This document shows, one piece after another, positions 53,691 through 62,829 of a stretch of DNA of 64,000 nt. The stretch is from Hymenobacter sp. DG25B. GTDB lineage: Bacteria > Bacteroidota > Bacteroidia > Cytophagales > Hymenobacteraceae. The stretch lies in the NCBI RefSeq assembly GCF_000801315.1, contig NZ_CP010054.1, forward strand, positions 2,232,001-2,296,000, in the 5' to 3' direction. Position 1 is the first letter of the stretch; each line of letters starts with the position of its first letter. The notes under the pieces were generated by a model that saw nothing but the letters and a program-made list of their open reading frames with translations, made no database searches and had not been told where the DNA came from. Position numbers and translations under genes: made by a program.

Positions 53691-54044
53691 CTACTTCGCC
53701 GCCTTCTTCTCCAGCGCCTGCAGCAACTCATCAGCAGCCTTCTCAATATCCGAATACCCTTGCTGGGCGGCGCGCTCTTTGGCGGCAATCAGGCCGTCGC
53801 GGTGCACGGTTTTGAAGTCGCCGTAGGGGAAGTGGTAGCGGCCTTTGGTGTCTTCGCCTTTGCTTTTATCGATGCCCAGGTGCCACTGGCCGTACTCGGT
53901 TATTTCGTGCTTCTCTAAAAACTTATTTTCGGCGCTGCTGTCGGGGTTGTGCTGGCCCCAGTGGCCCTGGTCGTTCTTGAGTTTGCCATCCTGAATCAGC
54001 TGTTTGGCAAATTTTACGGCATCGTTATTTAACTGCATACTCAT
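53691..54044 (-). CDS. Conserved hypothetical protein
   Basis: A 117-residue soluble protein (MSMQLNNDAVKFAKQLIQ at the start). Strongly patterned segments HWGQHNPDSSAENKFLEKHE, WHLGIDKSKGEDTKGRYHFP and GDFKTVHRDGLIAAKERAAQ suggest a conserved family found in several phyla, but I know no function for it. C-terminal helix rich in Ala and Lys. It has no partner on the same strand except the distant icmF. Transcribed away from lepA. Confidence 0.75.
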   Translation of the reverse strand: MSMQLNNDAVKFAKQLIQDGKLKNDQGHWGQHNPDSSAENKFLEKHEITEYGQWHLGIDKSKGEDTKGRYHFPYGDFKTVHRDGLIAAKERAAQQGYSDIEKAADELLQALEKKAAK

Positions 54045-54196
54045 ATTAGTAGGGGCTAAAGGGTTAGTGTAATATGGGTTAGGTATAAGTGATACGCCGG
54101 AAAACAGCAGAAGTTGACAAGGAGCGGGGCTGGTTTAAATAACCAAGTATACTGCTGGCAAACCCGCCGGTTTTAGCATTTTCAGCCCCTTTTGCC

Positions 54197-54204
54197 TACC
54201 TTTG
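54197..54204 (+). promoter_or_regulatory. Promoter -7 element for lepA
   Basis: TACCTTTG, an exact TAnnTTTG match, 23 bases before the GTG start. Confidence 0.5.
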
Positions 54205-54226
54205 CCACTGGAAAAAACCGCCTCTA

Positions 54227-56014
54227 GTGAAGAACATCCGCAATTTCTGCATCATCGCCCACATCGACCACGGCAAAAGCACGCTGGCCGACCGCCTGCT
54301 GGAATTTACCAGCACCGTGGCCAAGCGGGACATGCAAGCCCAGCTGCTCGACAACATGGACCTGGAGCGGGAGCGGGGCATCACCATCAAGAGCCACGCC
54401 ATTCAGATGCAGTTTCCCTACAAAGGCGAAACCTACACGCTGAACCTGATTGATACCCCCGGCCACGTTGACTTTAGCTACGAAGTAAGCCGCAGCATTG
54501 CTGCCTGCGAAGGTGCCCTGCTGATTGTGGATGCCTCCCAGGGCATCGAAGCCCAGACGATTTCCAACCTGTATCTGGCTATTGGGGCCGATCTGGAAAT
54601 CATTCCGGTGCTCAATAAAATAGACCTGCCGCACGCCATGCCGGAGGAGGTAACCGACGAAATCGTCGACCTCATTGGCTGCGCCCCGGAAGATATTATT
54701 CATGCCTCCGGCAAAACCGGCATCGGCATCGAAGACATTCTGCACGCCATCTGCGAGCGGGTGCCCGCCCCCAAAGGCGACCCGGAAGCTCCCCTGCAGG
54801 CTCTGATCTTTGACTCGGTATTCAACTCCTACCGGGGCATCGAAGTCCTGTTCCGCATCAAGAACGGCACCATGCGCAAGGGCGACAAGCTCCGCTTCAT
54901 GGCTACCGGCAAGGAATACGGCGCCGATGAAATTGGTATTCTGGGCCTGAACCAGGAGCCCCGCCAGGAAATGAGTGCCGGCAACGTAGGCTACCTGATT
55001 TCCGGCATTAAAGAAGCCCGCGAAGTAAAAGTAGGTGACACCATCACCCACGTAGCCCGGCCCACGCCGGAAGCCATTCAGGGCTTTGCCGATGTGAAGC
55101 CGATGGTATTTGCCGGTATCTACCCCGTAGAAACCAGCGAGTACGAGGAGCTGCGCGGCGCCATGGAAAAACTGCAGCTGAACGATGCCTCCCTGGTATG
55201 GGAGCCGGAAACCTCCGTGGCCCTTGGCTTCGGCTTCCGGTGCGGCTTCCTGGGCATGCTGCACATGGAAATTGTGCAGGAGCGCCTGGAGCGGGAGTTC
55301 AACATGACGGTGATTACCACCGTGCCTTCCGTGCAGTTCCACGCCATTGGTACCAAGGACCAGCTCCTGACCATCAATGCGCCCTCCGAAATGCCTGATC
55401 CTAACATGATCAAGCTGATTGAGGAACCCTATATCAAGGCCCAGATTATCACGGCCTCGGAATACGTAGGTGCCATCATCACACTGTGCATGGATAAGCG
55501 CGGCATCATCAAAGGCCAGAGCTACCTGACCTCTGAGCGGGTGGAGCTGTCGTTTGAGCTGCCCTTGTCGGAAATTGTATTCGACTTCTTTGATAAGCTC
55601 AAAACCCTCTCGCGCGGCTATGCCTCCCTAGACTACGAGCTGATTGGATTCCGCGCCGCCGATATGGTGAAGCTGGACATCATGCTGAACGGGGAGAAGG
55701 TGGATGCGCTGTCGGCTATTGTGCACCGCAGCAAGAGCTACGAGTGGGGACGCCGCCTCTGCGAAAAGCTCCGGGAGCTGCTGCCCCGTCAGCAGTTTGA
55801 AATTGCCATTCAGGCCAGTATTGGGCAGAAGATTATTTCCCGTGAGACCGTAAAGGCTTTGCGCAAAAACGTAATTGCCAAGTGCTACGGCGGCGACATC
55901 AGCCGGAAGCGCAAGCTGCTGGAAAAACAGAAAGAAGGTAAGAAGCGGATGCGCCAGGTGGGCTCCGTAGAAATACCCCAGGAAGCCTTTTTGGCCGTCC
56001 TTAAAATCGATTAG
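54227..56014 (+). CDS. lepA: Elongation factor 4
   Basis: A 595-residue translational GTPase (EF4) that back-translocates or resets stalled ribosomes. It starts with GTG 54227, where homology begins ([19 protein letters not shown]); no ATG is available at this position. Motifs: G1 [10 protein letters not shown]2 RGITIKS, G3 DTPGHVDF, G4 NKIDLP, followed by domains II and III, the EF-G domain V-like part, and the LepA-specific C-terminal domain ([20 protein letters not shown], a Lys/Arg-rich signature). Length is normal for the family. It ends in a strong terminator. Confidence 0.97.
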   Translation: MKNIRNFCIIAHIDHGKSTLADRLLEFTSTVAKRDMQAQLLDNMDLERERGITIKSHAIQMQFPYKGETYTLNLIDTPGHVDFSYEVSRSIAACEGALLIVDASQGIEAQTISNLYLAIGADLEIIPVLNKIDLPHAMPEEVTDEIVDLIGCAPEDIIHASGKTGIGIEDILHAICERVPAPKGDPEAPLQALIFDSVFNSYRGIEVLFRIKNGTMRKGDKLRFMATGKEYGADEIGILGLNQEPRQEMSAGNVGYLISGIKEAREVKVGDTITHVARPTPEAIQGFADVKPMVFAGIYPVETSEYEELRGAMEKLQLNDASLVWEPETSVALGFGFRCGFLGMLHMEIVQERLEREFNMTVITTVPSVQFHAIGTKDQLLTINAPSEMPDPNMIKLIEEPYIKAQIITASEYVGAIITLCMDKRGIIKGQSYLTSERVELSFELPLSEIVFDFFDKLKTLSRGYASLDYELIGFRAADMVKLDIMLNGEKVDALSAIVHRSKSYEWGRRLCEKLRELLPRQQFEIAIQASIGQKIISRETVKALRKNVIAKCYGGDISRKRKLLEKQKEGKKRMRQVGSVEIPQEAFLAVLKID

Positions 56015-56020
56015 TATCAG

Positions 56021-56051
56021 AAACGCGTCCCCGCCGGACGCGTTTTTTTTT
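56021..56051 (+). terminator. Intrinsic terminator after lepA
   Basis: AACGCGTCC / GGACGCGTT stem followed by nine T. Confidence 0.9.
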
Positions 56052-56094
56052 GCGGTGCAAGGTGCATTTCAATCAAATCTAAACAGTAAATCTC

Positions 56095-56286
56095 ATGATG
56101 AATTGCCCCGAAGTAGCCCGCAAACTCACCCGCAATTGTTCCAGTGAAGGACAGCTCCTGAAAATCCTGGCCCACGCCAAGAAAAGCTATGCCTGGCGCG
56201 ACGAATGGCCCACGCTGCAAGTTGATATTCAGACGGAAGGCGCTGCTGCCATCAGCCGCCATCAAACCAGTACTACCACGGCATAA
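56095..56286 (+). CDS. Small hypothetical protein
   Basis: A 63-residue product (MMNCPEVARKLTRNCSSEGQ at the start) between lepA and folD. Codon third positions are GC-rich as in the neighbouring genes, supporting real coding; ATG 56095 or 56098 are both possible. It has two Cys near the N-terminus and a helical middle (LLKILAHAKKSYAWRD). It lies 18 bases upstream of folD on the same strand, so the two may be cotranscribed. No family recognised. Confidence 0.55.
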   Translation: MMNCPEVARKLTRNCSSEGQLLKILAHAKKSYAWRDEWPTLQVDIQTEGAAAISRHQTSTTTA

Positions 56287-56304
56287 ACCAACCATACCAT
56301 CAGC

Positions 56305-57216
56305 ATGACTACCGCTCCCGAAGCCACTACCTACCGCCTCATTGACGGCAAGCAGACCGCCGAGGCCATTAAAGAGGAAATTGCTGCTGAAGTGCAGGCT
56401 CTAAAAGTGGCCGGCCACAAAGTGCCCCACCTGGCCGCCGTTCTGGTAGGCCACGATGGCGGCTCGGAAACCTACGTGCGCAACAAAGTGCTGGCCTGTG
56501 AGCGGGTAGGGTTCGAAAGCACCCTCATTCGTTACGAGGATGATATTACGGAAGCTGAGCTGCTGGCCAAAGTGGAAGAGCTGAATCAGGACGCCAACAT
56601 TGATGGCTTTATTGTTCAGCTGCCGCTGCCGCGCCACATCTCCGCCGAGAAGGTAATTGAAGCTATCCGGCCGGAAAAGGATGTGGATGGTTTTCATCCC
56701 ATGAACATAGGCCGGATGGTGGCCGGGCTGCCAGCCTTGCTGCCCGCTACGCCTTCGGGGATTGTAGAGCTGCTGCGCCGCTATGAGCTGCCTACGGATG
56801 GCAAGCACTGCGTGATTATTGGGCGGAGCAACATTGTAGGCACGCCGGTTAGTATATTGCTGGCTAAGAACTTAGACCCTGGTAACTGTACGGTTACTTT
56901 ATGTCACTCGCACACGCAAAACCTGGCGGAAATTACCCGCACGGCTGATATTCTGGTAGCGGCTCTGGGCCGCCCGGAGTTTGTGCGGGCTGATATGGTA
57001 AAGCCCGGTGCGGTGGTAATTGATGTGGGCACCTCCCGGGTAGCCGATGCCACGAAGAAGTCGGGCTATGCCCTGAGAGGTGATGTATGCTTTGATGAGG
57101 TGGCTCCGCTGACCTCCTACATTACCCCGGTTCCCGGCGGTGTGGGTCCCATGACTATTGCTATGTTGCTGCAAAACACCCTGAAAGCAGCCAAACAAGA
57201 GGTGTATACACGGTAG
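56305..57216 (+). CDS. folD: Bifunctional FolD protein
   Basis: A 303-residue cytoplasmic enzyme with methylenetetrahydrofolate dehydrogenase and methenyl-THF cyclohydrolase activities in one-carbon metabolism. Seen: substrate-site motif [15 protein letters not shown] with the catalytic Lys in [30 protein letters not shown], the NADP-binding loop [13 protein letters not shown], and [14 protein letters not shown] near the end. All the usual active-site residues are present and length is normal. It may be cotranscribed with the small gene upstream; a terminator follows. Confidence 0.96.
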   Translation: MTTAPEATTYRLIDGKQTAEAIKEEIAAEVQALKVAGHKVPHLAAVLVGHDGGSETYVRNKVLACERVGFESTLIRYEDDITEAELLAKVEELNQDANIDGFIVQLPLPRHISAEKVIEAIRPEKDVDGFHPMNIGRMVAGLPALLPATPSGIVELLRRYELPTDGKHCVIIGRSNIVGTPVSILLAKNLDPGNCTVTLCHSHTQNLAEITRTADILVAALGRPEFVRADMVKPGAVVIDVGTSRVADATKKSGYALRGDVCFDEVAPLTSYITPVPGGVGPMTIAMLLQNTLKAAKQEVYTR

Positions 57217-57308
57217 AGTGCAATTTTAAGCCGTTGTAGCTTTCATTTACAGTCGAATTTTACTACTTTTAAGGTCGGGCCCCGGATGTGGAACCGGCTG
57301 GCATGCCA

Positions 57309-57345
57309 GGCTGGTTTCCATTCGGGAACCGGCCTTTTTTGTTTT
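57309..57345 (+). terminator. Intrinsic terminator after folD
   Basis: GGCTGGTTTCC / GGGAACCGGCC (11 bp with two G-T pairs) around ATTC, followed by TTTTTTGTTTT. Its position shows that queE must start downstream of it. Confidence 0.75.
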
Positions 57346-57354
57346 GCTTACGCT

Positions 57355-58008
57355 TTGACACACTCCTTTCCTTCTCTGCCCGTCCTGAATTCTCTGCACC
57401 CCGAAGCCGGTGCGGCCCTGCCCCTAATGGAACAGTTTTATACTATTCAGGGTGAGGGATATAATGCCGGCCGCGCCGCCTATTTCCTCCGTCTGGGCGG
57501 CTGTGACGTGGGCTGTGTGTGGTGCGATGTAAAAGAGTCCTGGGATGCAGACCAGCACCCCCGGGTAGCCATTTCTGACATGGTGGCGGCCGCTACGGCA
57601 AATGCCGGCCGCAACGTGGTTATTACCGGCGGCGAGCCGCTGATGCACGACCTGACCTCGCTGACTACGGCGCTGAAAGAAGCCGGCTGCCAAAATTGGA
57701 TAGAAACCTCCGGGGCCTACCCACTTTCCGGCATCTGGGACTGGATATGCGTGTCACCCAAGAAGTTTAAAGCCCCGCTGCCGGAAGTGGTAGCGCAGGC
57801 CCACGAGTTGAAAGTGGTGGTCTTCCATAAGAGCGACTTTGTCTGGGCCGAGCAACACGCCGCAATGGCCGGGCCGCAGACGCGCCTGTATCTGCAGCCG
57901 GAGTGGAGCAAAGCCGCTATCATGACGCCCCTTATCATTGAGTATGTGAAGGCGCATCCGCAGTGGCAGATTTCGCTGCAAACGCACAAATACCTCGATA
58001 TACCGTAA
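57355..58008 (+). CDS. queE: 7-carboxy-7-deazaguanine synthase
   Basis: A radical SAM enzyme (217 residues from TTG 57355) converting 6-carboxytetrahydropterin to 7-carboxy-7-deazaguanine, for queuosine or related deazapurines. Seen: ALPLMEQFYTIQGEG, the cluster-binding GCDVGCVWCDVKESW (CxxxCxxC), TGGEPLMH and IETSGAYPL. Start choice: homologous enzymes have about 20-25 residues before LPLMEQFY; TTG 57355 fits this and lies just past the folD terminator, whereas the more distant ATG (57286) would place the terminator inside the gene. ATG 57427 would cut off conserved residues. PorE-like gene follows 9 bases after the stop. Confidence 0.9.
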   Translation: MTHSFPSLPVLNSLHPEAGAALPLMEQFYTIQGEGYNAGRAAYFLRLGGCDVGCVWCDVKESWDADQHPRVAISDMVAAATANAGRNVVITGGEPLMHDLTSLTTALKEAGCQNWIETSGAYPLSGIWDWICVSPKKFKAPLPEVVAQAHELKVVVFHKSDFVWAEQHAAMAGPQTRLYLQPEWSKAAIMTPLIIEYVKAHPQWQISLQTHKYLDIP

Positions 58009-58017
58009 CCGCCCGCT

Positions 58018-59955
58018 ATGCGTTTCTTTGGTCTGTTTTTGCTTTTCGGTTTGCTGACGATGGGAGGTACTTTGCCGCTACAGGCGCAGGTACGGCTTTC
58101 TTCCACCAATACCAAAGCCCGCAACCTGTTTGAAAAGGCAGTAAGTCAGGCAAAAAGCCGGGACTTTGCCAAGGCCATTGAAACCCTGGATCAATTAAAC
58201 CAGAAGTTTCCTTCTTTGGGTGAGCCATTCCTGGTAAAGGGCTCCTTACAGAAAGCGCTGGGGGATAATCGCGGCGCTTTTGAATCTTACCGCGCCGGGC
58301 TGCAGCTGCTGCCTTTTAGCCCGGCCCGCTCTCTGGATTATTTTACGCTGGGCGAGTTAGCGCTAAGCTACGGGGAGTATGCTGTGGCTGCTGACAATTA
58401 TAACAACTACCTGAAAACGGCCGCCAAAGGCCAGCGCAACATACCCAAAGCGCAGCGCCAATTGCAGAACTGCGAATTTGCCAAGGCGGCCATTTCGAAA
58501 CCAGTGGGCGTTGCGCCGCAGCGCATGCCTGAGCCCCTGAATACCTTCCGATTTCAGTATTTTCCGTCCCTCACCGCCGACAACCGTTTCCTGCTCTTCA
58601 CGGGCCGCACCACGGCGCAGAGCGACGAAGACCTATACCTGAGTCAGCAGAACCCCGATGGCACAATGGGCCCGCCAACTTCCATTTCTGCCACCATTAA
58701 TACCGAGCTTAACGAGGGCGCGGGCACCATTTCCGGCGACGGCAAAACCCTCGTTTTTGCTTCCTGCGACCGGCCGGGCTCCATGGGAAACTGTGACTTG
58801 TATATTTCCCGCCGCACCGGCAATGCCTGGAGCAAACCCCGCAATCTGGGTCGCGCCGTGAATTCCGCCAACTGGGACTCGCAACCGGCCCTGTCGGCTG
58901 ATGGCCGCACGCTGTATTTCACATCTGACCGCCGCGGCGGCCAGGGCTTGGAGGATATCTACGTTACTGCCCTGCAGCCCGATGGCACCTGGAGCCCGGC
59001 GCGCAACCTGGGGGCGCCCGTGAACACAGCCGGCAAGGATATGGCCCCTTTTATCCACGCCAGCGGCAGTACGCTGTATTATGTCACCGATGGACTCGTG
59101 GGCATGGGCGGCCTCGACATCTATAAGTGTACTATCGAAAACGGGAAATGGTCGGAGCCCATGAACCTGGGCTACCCGCTGAACACGCATGAAAACGAAG
59201 CCTCCCTGTACATTGCCTCCGATAACGTGCGGGGCTTTTGCTCGCGCACCCGCCCGGCAGAGGCCGGCGTGATGGAGCGCGACCGGGCCGTGGATCTGTT
59301 TTCTTTTGAAGTGCCCAAAGAAGTACGCTCCCGCGAGGCCAGCACCTACACGCAGGGGCGGGTGTATGATGCTACCACCAAAAAGCCTCTGCAGGCGGAT
59401 GTACAGCTCTACGACCTGGTTACGAATCAACTGGTGCAATACGTTACCTCCGACCCGGTAAATGGCGACTATACCGTGGTTCTGAATGAGGGCCGGCAAT
59501 ACGCCATGTATGCCTCTGCCAATGGCTACCTGCTCAAGAGCCTCAGCTTCGACTACACCAACCAACACACCTTCGACCCGCTGACCCTGGATATGTACCT
59601 GGAGCCCGTGAAAACCGGCCGCACCATGGTGCTCAACAACCTGTTTTTCGAAACCAACGAGTATAAGCTAAAGCCCACTTCCCGTACGGAGCTGGACCGG
59701 CTGATTCAGTTTATGCGCCAGTACAAAGACGTGCAGGTGCAGATTGCCGGCCACACCGATGACGTAGGCGCCGAGGCCGACAATGAGAAACTTTCTCTGA
59801 ACCGGGCCAAATCGGTGTACAGCTATTTGGTGGCCAACGGCATACCGGCAAGCCGCCTGCGGTATAAAGGCTACGGCGAAAACAAGCCTTTAGTCGCCAA
59901 CGATTCCGAAAGCAACCGTCAGCAAAACCGCCGAATTGAGTTCGAAATCTTATAA
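58018..59955 (+). CDS. PorE-like T9SS component (TPR, propeller, CRD, OmpA)
   Basis: A 645-residue envelope protein with four parts: signal peptide (MRFFGLFLLFGLLTMGG to LQAQ); TPR helices about 35-160 (ARNLFEKAVSQAKSRDFAKA); a PD40 beta-propeller about 175-430 (repeats such as PSLTADNRFLLFTGR, PALSADGRTLYFTSDRRGG); a carboxypeptidase-regulatory-like domain about 445-525 (TQGRVYDATTKKPLQADVQL); and an OmpA domain to the end (IAGHTDDVGAEADNEKL, NRQQNRRIEFEIL). This order is that of PorE (PG1058) of Porphyromonas gingivalis, an outer membrane-peptidoglycan linking part of the type IX secretion system. The family also includes proteins of other roles. It follows queE closely. Confidence 0.88.
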   Translation: MRFFGLFLLFGLLTMGGTLPLQAQVRLSSTNTKARNLFEKAVSQAKSRDFAKAIETLDQLNQKFPSLGEPFLVKGSLQKALGDNRGAFESYRAGLQLLPFSPARSLDYFTLGELALSYGEYAVAADNYNNYLKTAAKGQRNIPKAQRQLQNCEFAKAAISKPVGVAPQRMPEPLNTFRFQYFPSLTADNRFLLFTGRTTAQSDEDLYLSQQNPDGTMGPPTSISATINTELNEGAGTISGDGKTLVFASCDRPGSMGNCDLYISRRTGNAWSKPRNLGRAVNSANWDSQPALSADGRTLYFTSDRRGGQGLEDIYVTALQPDGTWSPARNLGAPVNTAGKDMAPFIHASGSTLYYVTDGLVGMGGLDIYKCTIENGKWSEPMNLGYPLNTHENEASLYIASDNVRGFCSRTRPAEAGVMERDRAVDLFSFEVPKEVRSREASTYTQGRVYDATTKKPLQADVQLYDLVTNQLVQYVTSDPVNGDYTVVLNEGRQYAMYASANGYLLKSLSFDYTNQHTFDPLTLDMYLEPVKTGRTMVLNNLFFETNEYKLKPTSRTELDRLIQFMRQYKDVQVQIAGHTDDVGAEADNEKLSLNRAKSVYSYLVANGIPASRLRYKGYGENKPLVANDSESNRQQNRRIEFEIL

Positions 59956-59982
59956 CAGCACTTAAAGTATTAGTTGCAGTGG

Positions 59983-60013
59983 CCCTGGTAGTTGTTCTAT
60001 CAGGGTTTTTTAT
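59983..60013 (+). terminator. Intrinsic terminator after the PorE-like gene
   Basis: CCCTGGTAG / CTATCAGGG stem with one G-T pair followed by TTTTTT. Beyond it, 60014-60274 is AT-rich and holds only the promoter of the next gene. Confidence 0.8.
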
Positions 60014-60156
60014 TGTCTTATACAAAGAATATTAGCGTATACTAATGCTTCTGCAGAAGTCTATTAATAAGCTGATAATGAATATATTAATACAAGTGCT
60101 AAAAAGTGATACAGGAGTATACTTATAAAAATTCTTTTTATTATTAAATATTCTCC

Positions 60157-60164
60157 TATATTTG
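60157..60164 (+). promoter_or_regulatory. Promoter -7 element of first Spy-like gene
   Basis: TATATTTG, an exact TAnnTTTG match in an AT-rich stretch, about 110 bases before the ATG; this leaves a long 5' leader. Confidence 0.5.
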
Positions 60165-60274
60165 TTTCGGCTGGTTCCTTAAGAATCTGCTAAAACCAGA
60201 AGCCTTATCTGGTTAGTCTTTTTCTCTCACGTGTCTTGTACAATTCTCTCCTCACCGTTCAACCTTCACCCTTT

Positions 60275-60649
60275 ATGAAAAACCTCTTCGTGTATGCCTG
60301 TCTGTTGATGGGAACCCAGGCTTTTGCTTCCAATAACGGCAAGGCCGTGGTGCCGGATCATGGCGCAGCTATCAGCGCCCGCGCTACGGCACTCACCCGC
60401 ACTATGGCCCAAACGGTGCAGCTGGACGAAGGCCAGTATTTGAAGATAAAGCAGCTGAATACCCGCATGCTCACGGCTGTGGAAGATTTGAAGGCCCGCT
60501 TCTCCGCCGATCCGGAACTGTTGGACCAGCACATGGCCGAAGCCCAGTTCCGTTATGAAATGGAGCTGACCGCGCTGCTGCGCCCCCGCCAGATAGCCGT
60601 GTATCATGAAGCCCGTGAAAACATGACGGCCCTCAGCATTACTCGCTAA
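60275..60649 (+). CDS. Spy/CpxP-like periplasmic protein 1
   Basis: A 124-residue secreted protein (signal peptide MKNLFVYACLLMGTQAFAS). The mature part is all helical and has the LTxxQ-like spacing of the Spy/CpxP group: ARATALTRTMAQTVQLDEGQ, YLKIKQLNTRMLTAVEDLKA and MELTALLRPRQIAVYHEARE. Family proteins are periplasmic chaperones or sensors of envelope stress. It is followed by its own terminator and then a paralogue at 60895 (similar layout and motif order, low sequence identity), so the two probably arose by duplication. Confidence 0.75.
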   Translation: MKNLFVYACLLMGTQAFASNNGKAVVPDHGAAISARATALTRTMAQTVQLDEGQYLKIKQLNTRMLTAVEDLKARFSADPELLDQHMAEAQFRYEMELTALLRPRQIAVYHEARENMTALSITR

Positions 60650-60674
60650 ACGCTCCGAATATCATCTTAAAATG

Positions 60675-60699
60675 AGCCCGCCAAAAGCGGGCTTTTTTT
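60675..60699 (+). terminator. Intrinsic terminator between Spy-like genes
   Basis: GCCCGC / GCGGGC stem followed by TTTTTTT. Confidence 0.8.
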
Positions 60700-60826
60700 A
60701 TGTCCTATGACGTAGTGCCGCTGTTAGAAGCAATGGAATATATTCAATTGAGAATAATTTAAGTAATACTTTGTTAAAGTCATTATTATATTTATTTTTA
60801 TAAAAAATATAACTTAATTGAAAGGT

Positions 60827-60847
60827 TTGCAAAAGATGCTTTTGCAA
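60827..60847. promoter_or_regulatory. Possible operator before second Spy-like gene
   Basis: Perfect 9-bp inverted repeat TTGCAAAAG / CTTTTGCAA with a 3-base spacer, 48 bases before the ATG in an AT-rich region. It may bind a dimeric regulator or form a leader hairpin. Confidence 0.35.
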
Positions 60848-60894
60848 TCAGTATTCAGTTAGGCAGTTGGTATCACTTCCTCAGCTCTTTTAAT

Positions 60895-61287
60895 ATGAAA
60901 CGAAATATACTCCAGGTGTTATGGGCATTGGGGCTGTTTGTTTACCTCAGCAGCTGTGCTACGCCCTCTACCAAGGCCAGTCTGCCAGATTTTGCTACCT
61001 CGCTCACCCGGCAAATGGCCGATAAGGCCCGCCTGACGGAAGGGCAGTATGACCGGGTGAGAAAGCTGCATATGCATCAGCTGGCGGAAGTGAAGCGGCT
61101 TAAGAAGCAACTGGTTCATCAGCCTATTCTGCTGCAAAACCGGCTTGAAGAAGTACGGACTCTATATGAATGGGAGCTGGCCACCATTCTACTCCCGGAG
61201 CAGGTAGCCTTACTGGAACCCTACCAGAGTGAGTTTACGGCCCGGCTGGTGGAAAGCACCGGCCAGACGGAAGCTGAAAGCCTATAA
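60895..61287 (+). CDS. Spy/CpxP-like lipoprotein 2
   Basis: A 130-residue paralogue of the preceding protein. Here the N-terminus is a lipoprotein signal (LGLFVYLSSCATPS, Cys22) rather than a cleaved Ser/Ala site, so it is anchored to a membrane. Helical core with LTRQMADKARLTEGQYDRVR, KLHMHQLAEVKRLKKQL and LYEWELATILLPEQVALLEP, the same order as in the first gene. The 245-base spacer before it is AT-rich. Role probably in envelope stress or metal/chaperone function by family resemblance only. Confidence 0.7.
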   Translation: MKRNILQVLWALGLFVYLSSCATPSTKASLPDFATSLTRQMADKARLTEGQYDRVRKLHMHQLAEVKRLKKQLVHQPILLQNRLEEVRTLYEWELATILLPEQVALLEPYQSEFTARLVESTGQTEAESL

Positions 61288-61288
61288 A

Positions 61289-61322
61289 TAAAAAGCCGGC
61301 CTGATAGCAGGCCGGCTTTTTT
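61289..61322. terminator. Bidirectional intrinsic terminator
   Basis: AAAAAGCCGGCCTG / CAGGCCGGCTTTTTT between the converging Spy-like and gltA genes. Confidence 0.9.
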
Positions 61323-61341
61323 ATGCTTGGTTTAAACGATA

Positions 61342-62628
<1,287 letters not shown>

Positions 62629-62654
62629 AAGCGTGAATTTGGGTGGATGCGGGG

Positions 62655-62662
62655 CGAAACTA
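62655..62662 (-). promoter_or_regulatory. Possible -7 element for gltA
   Basis: Reads TAGTTTCG on the minus strand, one base from TAnnTTTG, 27 bases before the ATG. Confidence 0.3.
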
Positions 62663-62829
62663 AAGAATTACCGGCAAGCCGGAAAGCCCGGTGGTCAGTT
62701 GCACGTTATACTACAAACCAGCCCGGCGGTTGTTCAGCGAAGGTTGCAAAAATATTCGCTATGCCGACAATACCGTAATAGTTGAGCTGTTTCTGCAAAG
62801 ATTTCTGAAAAATACCACTCGATAACCTG

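Noticed and set aside
56017..56295. Minus-strand 92-codon frame overlapping the 56095 gene
   Set aside because: It would run through the lepA terminator hairpin and its composition fits the shadow of the plus-strand frame.
57286..57354. Start of queE at ATG 57286
   Set aside because: The folD terminator hairpin and T-run lie inside this stretch and the residues do not match the family.
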